Positions 6,193-10,688 of a DNA stretch of 10,688 nt are shown piece by piece. The position numbers and the translations under genes were made by a program. Source of the DNA: Alphaproteobacteria bacterium (lineage in GTDB: Bacteria > Pseudomonadota > Alphaproteobacteria > Puniceispirillales > UBA1172); contig JALRFL010000066.1 of assembly GCA_023259875.1 (NCBI GenBank), forward strand, positions 1-10,688. The letters run 5' to 3'. How positions within the stretch are numbered: position 1 is the first letter of the stretch; each line of letters opens with the position of its first letter. Under the pieces are notes generated by a model that was given only the letters and a program-made list of their open reading frames with translations, was not told where the DNA came from and did not search any database.

Positions 6193-6969
6193 CTATTCTA
6201 GTCCAATGATGGTCATCAGCCGTCCGGTATCGGGTTCACCCTGATGAGTTCGGCGCCGGTGGCTAAAAAAATACTCGGGTTCAGCGTAAGTATCACGCCC
6301 TAGCGTCAGATGCGTGATCTTGGCCTGATCCAGTCGCCGCCCCACATATCCTGTCAGATCAAAATAAAACTTCCCCGATTGTCTTTGATCAGGTGCAAAG
6401 CATGCCCCCGCCCCAGAATCATAGGATAGCGCGGCATCACGGACATCATCCCCAACCTGATAGGATGGCTGCTGAATGGCTGGCCCGATCACTGCGGTGA
6501 TATGGTGGAGGTCTGCGCCTTTTGCCAGCATGGCTTCAAGGGTGGTTTCGAGCACCCCACCAACCGCGCCACGCCACCCTGCATGGGCGGCGGCCACGGT
6601 TTTTGTCGTAGGGTCAGCAAAAATCACTGGCACGCAATCTGCGGTAAGAATCATTAGCGCAAGCCCGGGGGTTTGCGTGATCAAGGCATCCGCCTCAACC
6701 GAGGGGGTAAGTGGCGCGTCCACGGTGATAGCGATAGAGGAATGCACCTGATAAAGAGAGCAGATATTTTCCCCATCAAAGCCAAGGGATTCGGCCGCGA
6801 GTTTTCGGTTCTGTTGCACCAATGCACGGTCATCATCAGATCCAAGCCCGCCATTAAGGCTATCGTAAAGACCTTGGCTAACCCCGCCTTTGCGAGAAAA
6901 AAACCCATAACGAATGCCAGCAGGATGAAAGCCATCATGGGTAAAATATAGCGCGGTGGCAGAGGTCAT
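6193..6969 (-). CDS. pgeF: Peptidoglycan editing factor PgeF (YfiH/laccase-domain family)
   Basis: This 258-residue protein belongs to the YfiH/DUF152 family related to mammalian FAMIN/LACC1. E. coli PgeF limits misincorporation of L-serine into the muropeptide stem, and relatives have purine nucleoside phosphorylase activity. The metal/catalytic triad is visible as H76 (YQVHSS), C112 (LTADCVPV) and H129 (AAHAGWRG). FFSHRRRTHQGEPDTGR at 234-250 is the usual alphaproteobacterial C-terminal motif. The GPC[IV] motif of many relatives is here GPAI (162-165). I chose the ATG at 6967-6969, 4 bases after the midA stop, because homology begins there; the frame is open for 48 codons upstream but these lie inside midA. 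Coupling to midA and lgt places it in an envelope-related operon. Confidence 0.93.
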   Translation of the reverse strand: MTSATALYFTHDGFHPAGIRYGFFSRKGGVSQGLYDSLNGGLGSDDDRALVQQNRKLAAESLGFDGENICSLYQVHSSIAITVDAPLTPSVEADALITQTPGLALMILTADCVPVIFADPTTKTVAAAHAGWRGAVGGVLETTLEAMLAKGADLHHITAVIGPAIQQPSYQVGDDVRDAALSYDSGAGACFAPDQRQSGKFYFDLTGYVGRRLDQAKITHLTLGRDTYAEPEYFFSHRRRTHQGEPDTGRLMTIIGLE

Positions 6970-6973
6970 GCGG

Positions 6974-8065
6974 TTATTCCCATCCGGGTTGCGGCGTCTT
7001 GGCATAGGCATCAGGCAAAATAGCCATAACTTTGAAAGCTTGACCCATTTGCGCCGGATTGACAAGCCGATCCACCTCAGAGACCAGCCGGCGGCGCAAG
7101 TCAGGTGCTGCATTGTTGCCTAGCTGTTCTGCTCGTTCCAGCAAGCCAAGGGATTTGAGAAATTGACCTTGTGGAACAGGGTCAAGCGCAGTGCAATGCT
7201 GTTGTTCGGCAAGGTGAGAAAGATGGGAAAAATCAACCCATGCGGTGATATCCGCCTCACCCGGATGCGACAAAGGATCAACAGGGTGATGTTTCATGAC
7301 CGCCTGCAGGCTATCACCAAAACAATCGGATTTGCCATAATCAATGATCAGCCCTGCGCCGCCATAATTGCCGATGCGCTGGCTGATCACCTTTGCGATA
7401 GGGGCGAGTTGAGGGGCATAAGTCATGATCTGATCTTTATCGTCTTGAGCGGCGCTAGCATGATCAGATAGGAAATCAGGCAATGGATTGGCGGTATCCA
7501 AGTCCAGCCAATCCAAAATCCAGTTGCCATCCTTATCTAAGCGAATGCCGCGTTCCCACCATTGGTTGTGATGAAAACGATATTGCCGGATTGCTAAGGC
7601 GTCAAAAAACTCATTCGCTATCATCAGTAAAGGTTGATCAGGCAGGGTGTCCACTTGATCATGCCAATGTATCTCGGCAAGATCGGCTAGCCTCTGTTGC
7701 TGGATTGAACGCAAAGACGCGCTAGTTTCCACCAGATGGATAGGCGGCAGGGGCAGGGGCGTCTGACGCCACGCGCGAATAAGGTCTGCCATCAGCGTAC
7801 CGCGCCCGGGGCCCAGTTCAACCAATATGGCATTGTTTTGAAGTTGCTGGGACTGGAATTGATGCGCCAGCCATAAGCCGGTTAGCTCACCAAACATCTG
7901 CGAGATTTCTGGCGCGGTGATAAAATCACCATCTTTGCCGATCACCTGATCTTGATGATAATAGCCATGCTGTGGATGGTAGAGCGACAACGCCATAAAA
8001 TCATGCAAAGTCATAGCGCCATTGGCGGAAAGTTGGGCATGAATAATGGCCTTTAATGCGCTCAT
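6974..8065 (-). CDS. SAM-dependent methyltransferase of the MidA/NDUFAF7 family
   Basis: This 363-residue Rossmann-fold methyltransferase belongs to the family long annotated as DUF185. The mitochondrial relative NDUFAF7 (MidA) symmetrically dimethylates an arginine of the 49-kDa subunit of complex I during assembly; a similar role here is inferred from homology. Visible motifs are LYHPQHGYY (28-36), GDFITAPEISQMFGEL (46-61), the SAM-binding ELGPGRGTLMADLIR (83-97, motif I) and IANEFFDALAIRQ (149-161), all typical of the family. The ATG at 8063-8065 overlaps the lgt TGA in an ATGA arrangement, a classic translational coupling, and the stop is 4 bases before pgeF. The lgt-midA-pgeF order recurs in alphaproteobacteria. 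Family assignment is strong; substrate is not shown by the sequence. Confidence 0.93.
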   Translation of the reverse strand: MSALKAIIHAQLSANGAMTLHDFMALSLYHPQHGYYHQDQVIGKDGDFITAPEISQMFGELTGLWLAHQFQSQQLQNNAILVELGPGRGTLMADLIRAWRQTPLPLPPIHLVETSASLRSIQQQRLADLAEIHWHDQVDTLPDQPLLMIANEFFDALAIRQYRFHHNQWWERGIRLDKDGNWILDWLDLDTANPLPDFLSDHASAAQDDKDQIMTYAPQLAPIAKVISQRIGNYGGAGLIIDYGKSDCFGDSLQAVMKHHPVDPLSHPGEADITAWVDFSHLSHLAEQQHCTALDPVPQGQFLKSLGLLERAEQLGNNAAPDLRRRLVSEVDRLVNPAQMGQAFKVMAILPDAYAKTPQPGWE

Positions 8066-8892
8066 CCCTGATCCCGAAAACGGTGAGAGCGGATCACCAA
8101 ATACACACCCAAAAAAATCATCGGCAGGCTAAGCAATTGCCCCATGGTCAAGCCAATGGTGAGGGTGCCGATATGGCTATCGGGTTCGCGGAACACCTCA
8201 ACCAAGATACGCGATAACCCATATCCTGCCAGAAATAAGCCTGATAATAACCCTTGGCGTGAGCGTCCGCCCAAGCGCAGAACCAAAATCAAAACAAGGA
8301 AAAGCACTGCCCCTTCTAGGAGGGCTTCGTAAATCTGACTAGGATGACGCGGCAAATCGCCTGCTGGGGCAACGCCACCAGAAGCAAGGCAAGTGCCCTG
8401 ATTAAACATGACCCCCCACGGCATTTCTGTGATGCGGCCATAAAGTTCACAATTGATAAAGTTTGCTATTCGTCCCAAAAACAGACCAATAGGGGCAGCG
8501 ACAGCGACCAGATCCATCAGCCTGAAAAATCCAGTGCCATGGCGGCGGCTAACATAAAAGACAGCCCCTATCATCCCCAACATGCCGCCGTGAAAGGACA
8601 TGCCGCCCTGCCAGATATAAAGCGCCTCAATAGGGTGGCTGGCATAATAGGCAAAGTTATAAAACAACACATAGGCAAGACGACCGCCAACAATGATGCC
8701 AATGATGCCTGCGTTGATAAGATGCTCAAGAGGAGGATGACCAACCGGATCATCCGGGGCGCGTGTCAATCGCCGCAACAATAGCCACCCCAGCAGAATG
8801 CCAACGATATAAGACAACGCATACCACCGCACCGCTAGCGGCCCAATATGAAATAGCGTTTCGTCTGTAAATGGAAAAGACAAAGCCGACAT
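8062..8892 (-). CDS. lgt: Prolipoprotein diacylglyceryl transferase
   Basis: This integral inner-membrane enzyme moves diacylglycerol from phosphatidylglycerol to the lipobox cysteine of prolipoproteins, the first step in lipoprotein maturation. The signature GRIANFINCELYGR spans 140-153, with R141, N144, N147 and E149 present. GGMSFHGG (96-103) holds the conserved histidine H101, HPSQIYEALLEG is at 183-194 and FREPD at 234-238. About seven hydrophobic segments are evident. The start is uncertain: the ATG at 8890-8892 gives the usual ~15 residues before IGPLAVRWY and 276 residues in all, but ATGs at 8920-8922 and 8959-8961 are also in frame, and none has a strong ribosome site. The stop overlaps the midA start by 4 bases. 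Function is near certain. Confidence 0.96.
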   Translation of the reverse strand: MSALSFPFTDETLFHIGPLAVRWYALSYIVGILLGWLLLRRLTRAPDDPVGHPPLEHLINAGIIGIIVGGRLAYVLFYNFAYYASHPIEALYIWQGGMSFHGGMLGMIGAVFYVSRRHGTGFFRLMDLVAVAAPIGLFLGRIANFINCELYGRITEMPWGVMFNQGTCLASGGVAPAGDLPRHPSQIYEALLEGAVLFLVLILVLRLGGRSRQGLLSGLFLAGYGLSRILVEVFREPDSHIGTLTIGLTMGQLLSLPMIFLGVYLVIRSHRFRDQG

Positions 8893-8968
8893 ACTGATCC
8901 CATCAGGCACAGTTGCGGCCATGGCGTAAAGATCAAAAGAGGGGCTGGCGAACTCCGTCATGCCTAAC

Positions 8969-8996
8969 GGTATAGCATGAGAAGACGCCCTGCCAA
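8969..8996 (-). promoter_or_regulatory. Candidate promoter for lgt-midA-pgeF
   Basis: On the - strand TTGGCA (8991-8996) is followed after 16 bases by TATACC (8969-8974), matching the sigma-70 consensus at 5/6 and 4/6. Transcription would begin about 8962, immediately before the most upstream in-frame lgt ATG (8959-8961). That would make a message starting at that ATG leaderless, or give a leader of about 70 bases if the family-like start at 8892 is used. Confidence 0.5.
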
Positions 8997-9014
8997 ACCA
9001 CTATAAACAGTGGT
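8997..9014. promoter_or_regulatory. Perfect dyad between the divergent lgt and ybjN-like promoters
   Basis: ACCACTATAAACAGTGGT is an inverted repeat with 6-bp arms and a 6-base centre, an operator-like layout. It abuts the proposed lgt -35 (8991-8996) on one side and covers the -35 region of the opposing gene, whose -10-like TATACT is at 9028-9033. It could therefore act on both genes. A chance dyad or a transcript hairpin cannot be excluded. Confidence 0.4.
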
Positions 9015-9027
9015 CTAAATCTTTATT

Positions 9028-9033
9028 TATACT
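9028..9033 (+). promoter_or_regulatory. -10-like element for the YbjN-domain gene
   Basis: TATACT matches the -10 consensus at 5/6 and lies in an AT-rich stretch upstream of the + strand gene. There is no recognisable -35 at 16-18 bases; the ACCACT dyad occupies that position. A start near 9040 would put the ATG at 9048 only about 8 bases into the transcript. Confidence 0.4.
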
Positions 9034-9104
9034 AGATCTTGTTTTTTATGAGAATCAAATCTATAATCATCACAAGATATCGCGTGATAAGGCATAGCCA
9101 AAAA

Positions 9105-9608
9105 ATGATGATCAGAACCCCCAAATCCTCCCCCATTCTTGATCATCCTATTGTCATCATGAAAAGTCTGGTTGAGGCGAATGATTGGCAAACGCATCAC
9201 CACTCTTTGGATGAAATCTCTGTTGATATTTCTGGATACTGGTCTGACTATTACATCAGCGTAAAATGGCAAGAAGAACATTCCGCCATTCATATCACCG
9301 CACTGTTGGATATCTATGTCATTGATCAGCAACGCACCGAGATGATGGATTTAATTTGCCGTCTGAATGAGAGGGTTTGGATGGGTCATTTCAATCTGAC
9401 AAGGGAAGAAGGATGTTTAATGTTCCGGCACACCACACCGCTTCGTGGGACGGGTGGGGCAACGCTTGAACAGGTGATTGATCTGATTGAGGTGACGGTC
9501 GCAGAATGCGAAAAATATTATCCTGCCTTGTTCCAGCTGGCTATCGGCAGTGCCTCTGCCTCTAGCGCAACCGAAACCATTTTAATGGAAACGGTTGGCC
9601 ACGCCTGA
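9105..9608 (+). CDS. YbjN-domain-containing protein, function unclear
   Basis: This protein of about 167 residues fits the YbjN domain family, which has a type III secretion chaperone-like fold; E. coli YbjN has been tied to stress and motility but its mechanism is unknown. The family-like body starts at SSPILDHPI, with SVDISGYWSDYYISVKW, then LNERVWMGHFNLTREEGCLMFRH, and the C-terminal ETILMETVGHA that matches the conserved end of alphaproteobacterial members. It is soluble, with no signal peptide. The start is uncertain: ATG at 9105 (or 9108) fits the family N-terminus, but ATG at 9048 and TTG at 9039 are in frame, and none has a clear ribosome site. proC follows 42 bases downstream, so the two are likely co-transcribed, a pairing repeated in alphaproteobacteria. 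Confidence 0.85.
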   Translation: MMIRTPKSSPILDHPIVIMKSLVEANDWQTHHHSLDEISVDISGYWSDYYISVKWQEEHSAIHITALLDIYVIDQQRTEMMDLICRLNERVWMGHFNLTREEGCLMFRHTTPLRGTGGATLEQVIDLIEVTVAECEKYYPALFQLAIGSASASSATETILMETVGHA

Positions 9609-9650
9609 TTTCGCCTGATATAAGGTGTGAAACAGTTACGGTTGAAAACA

Positions 9651-10466
9651 ATGACACATATCATGCTTTGTGGTTGCGGAAAGATGGGGCAAGCCCTGTT
9701 GCGCGGCTGGTTAAAACACCTTTCGGATATCGGAATTGACGCGATTACTATTATTGAGCCAAATCTGGCGGAGATGACGGATTTGCCAGATCATCCCTTG
9801 ATCACTTATAGGGATAGCGCTGAGGGCGCCAATAGCCAACCATGCCCAGATATGATCGTTCTGGCATCAAAACCGCAAGATATGGCAGAGGCCATAGCAG
9901 GGGTTAAGCCTGTGGCAGGCGCCCATACGGCTTGGCTTTCGATTGCCGCTGGCATATCCATTGATTGGCTAAGCGAACAGCTTAATGGTCATCAACAGAT
10001 TATCCGGACGATGCCTAACACCCCATCTGCTCTGGGGATGGGGGTAACAGCCATAGCCCATCATGCGAGGCTAAGCCAAGAAAACCAGACGCTTGCTCAT
10101 CACCTCATGGCGGCGGTTGGTGAAGTGGTGGAAGTAGATGAGAATTTGATGGATGCGGTAACCGCCGTATCTGGAAGCGGCCCTGCTTATATCTTTTTGA
10201 TGCAAGAAGCGATGGAAGCGGCGGCCATAAAAATGGGCCTAGCCGAAGATGTGGCAAGGAAATTGTCTGTTTCCACGATCCGAGGCGCAGGGGAGCTGAT
10301 GCGCCTATCCCAAGACCCACCGGCGCAATTACGCCAGAATGTCAGCAGCCGCGGCGGCACAACCTTAGCCGCCCTAGAAGTCATGATGACGAATAACCGA
10401 ATGGCAGATATGATGGAAGAAGCTATGATGGCGGCACGAAACCGATCAGAGGAGCTTGGCCAATAA
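9651..10466 (+). CDS. proC: Pyrroline-5-carboxylate reductase
   Basis: This 271-residue cytosolic enzyme reduces pyrroline-5-carboxylate to L-proline with NAD(P)H, the last step of proline synthesis. The N-terminal nucleotide-binding loop is GCGKMGQALLRGW (8-20). RTMPNTPSALGMGVTAI (119-135), AVSGSGPAYIFLM (172-184) and the C-terminal signature LRQNVSSRGGTTLAALEVM (227-245) are all intact. I chose the ATG at 9651 because it gives the family start MTHIMLCGCGKMG; a GTG at 9627 adds 8 residues and has AAGG only about 1 base away, which is too close. The ribosome site before 9651 is weak, consistent with coupling to the upstream YbjN-domain gene. Function is certain; the start is less so. Confidence 0.96.
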   Translation: MTHIMLCGCGKMGQALLRGWLKHLSDIGIDAITIIEPNLAEMTDLPDHPLITYRDSAEGANSQPCPDMIVLASKPQDMAEAIAGVKPVAGAHTAWLSIAAGISIDWLSEQLNGHQQIIRTMPNTPSALGMGVTAIAHHARLSQENQTLAHHLMAAVGEVVEVDENLMDAVTAVSGSGPAYIFLMQEAMEAAAIKMGLAEDVARKLSVSTIRGAGELMRLSQDPPAQLRQNVSSRGGTTLAALEVMMTNNRMADMMEEAMMAARNRSEELGQ

Positions 10467-10528
10467 ACCGCCTCTTGCGCTTGGCAAGCCGCAGACTTCA
10501 GCCTATGTAAAGAGAAGGGAAGTTTGCC

Positions 10529-10688
10529 GTGCCACCAGAAAAGGGGCATGGGAAAGGCCATGGGAAAGGATTACGAACTGGCATGAACACATCAGCATCT
10601 GAACAATCGCATCCTGTTGATCAAGCCCGACGCGCGCTTGGAAAAGCGGCGCTTCATCTGTTGTCTGAAATGCCGTATGCAGAATTAG
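10529..10688 (+). CDS. Start of a protein with a TetR/COQ9-like first helix, truncated by the window end
   Basis: An open frame runs off the right edge. From the ATG at 10583 it reads MNTSASEQSHPVDQARRALG, then KAALHLLSEMPYAEL, which resembles the first helix of TetR/AcrR regulators and of COQ9 proteins, which share that fold. The remaining HTH is outside the window, so neither can be chosen. A GTG at 10529 is in frame, has a good AGAAGGGA ribosome site 8 bases upstream and adds 18 residues including a HGKGHGKG stretch; the ATG at 10583 has only AAAGGA at 12 bases. I prefer the GTG on ribosome-site grounds. It is 62 bases after proC on the same strand and may be in the same operon. Confidence 0.5.
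   Translation, partial: MPPEKGHGKGHGKGLRTGMNTSASEQSHPVDQARRALGKAALHLLSEMPYAEL
10547..10570 (+). repeat. Tandem 12-base repeat inside the N-terminal codons of the partial gene
   Basis: CATGGGAAAGG occurs at 10547-10557 and 10559-10569, giving two copies of a 12-base unit that differ only in the last base (C versus A). If the GTG start at 10529 is used, the repeat encodes HGKG twice. If the ATG at 10583 is used, it is untranslated and just upstream of the start. Confidence 0.6.

Noticed and set aside
6182..6193. GGGACAAATCCC hairpin at the pgeF stop as a terminator
   Set aside because: The stem is only 4 bp and the T-rich stretch begins about 10 bases later, too far for a convincing terminator.
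6970..7113. N-terminal extension of pgeF by 48 codons
   Set aside because: The extension lies inside midA in another frame, reads as unrelated sequence, and PgeF homology begins at 6969.
7163..7725. Open frames on the + strand opposite midA
   Set aside because: They mirror the coding sequence of midA, lack ribosome sites and show no recognisable motif.
10476..10493. Imperfect hairpin after proC (TGCGCTT/AAGC-C-GCA)
   Set aside because: It has a bulge, a 3-base loop and no T-run; it is not a terminator and may be chance.

Overview
This window is a stretch of ordinary chromosome from a mid-GC alphaproteobacterium. The alphaproteobacterial assignment rests on the petA-petB-petC (fbc) cytochrome bc1 order, the lgt-midA-pgeF cluster, a YbjN-domain gene followed by proC, and a proC N-terminus of the GCGKMG type. 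Roughly 50% GC and the overall look would suit a marine SAR116-like (Puniceispirillales) genome, but that narrower placement is inference. No rRNA, tRNA, CRISPR array, insertion sequence or phage gene was seen.

Left block, + strand (1-2571): the last codons of the Rieske protein (petA), then complete cytochrome b (petB) and cytochrome c1 (petC), with petB and petC overlapping by 8 bases. A perfect 12-bp terminator hairpin with a T7 run closes the operon. A small, separately placed gene for an eight-cysteine CWC-type protein of unknown function follows and ends 2 bases from the stop of the convergent ychF.

Central block, - strand (2574-8892): read in transcription order this is lgt (prolipoprotein diacylglyceryl transferase), midA (NDUFAF7-type SAM methyltransferase) and pgeF (peptidoglycan editing factor), tightly coupled; then prs (PRPP synthetase), set off by a 164-base AT-rich leader; then rplY (ribosomal protein L25/Ctc), pth (peptidyl-tRNA hydrolase) and ychF (ribosome-associated P-loop ATPase). 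The rplY-pth-ychF trio is a translation-quality module, with pth and ychF overlapping. The lgt end serves the cell envelope and respiratory complex maturation, and prs supplies PRPP for nucleotide, histidine and tryptophan synthesis.

Right block, + strand (from about 9048): a divergent gene for a YbjN-domain protein, then proC (pyrroline-5-carboxylate reductase), then the start of a gene that runs off the window and whose first helix looks like a TetR/COQ9-type fold. The lgt/ybjN divergent region is short and holds two facing promoter-like elements around a perfect 18-bp dyad.

No new multi-gene system was found. The points most worth checking are the abnormal first ~50 bases (70% GC, apparently not Rieske sequence, possibly an assembly chimera), the uncharacterised CWC protein, and several small non-coding structures: the divergent dyad, the prs leader repeats and the rplY-pth hairpin.
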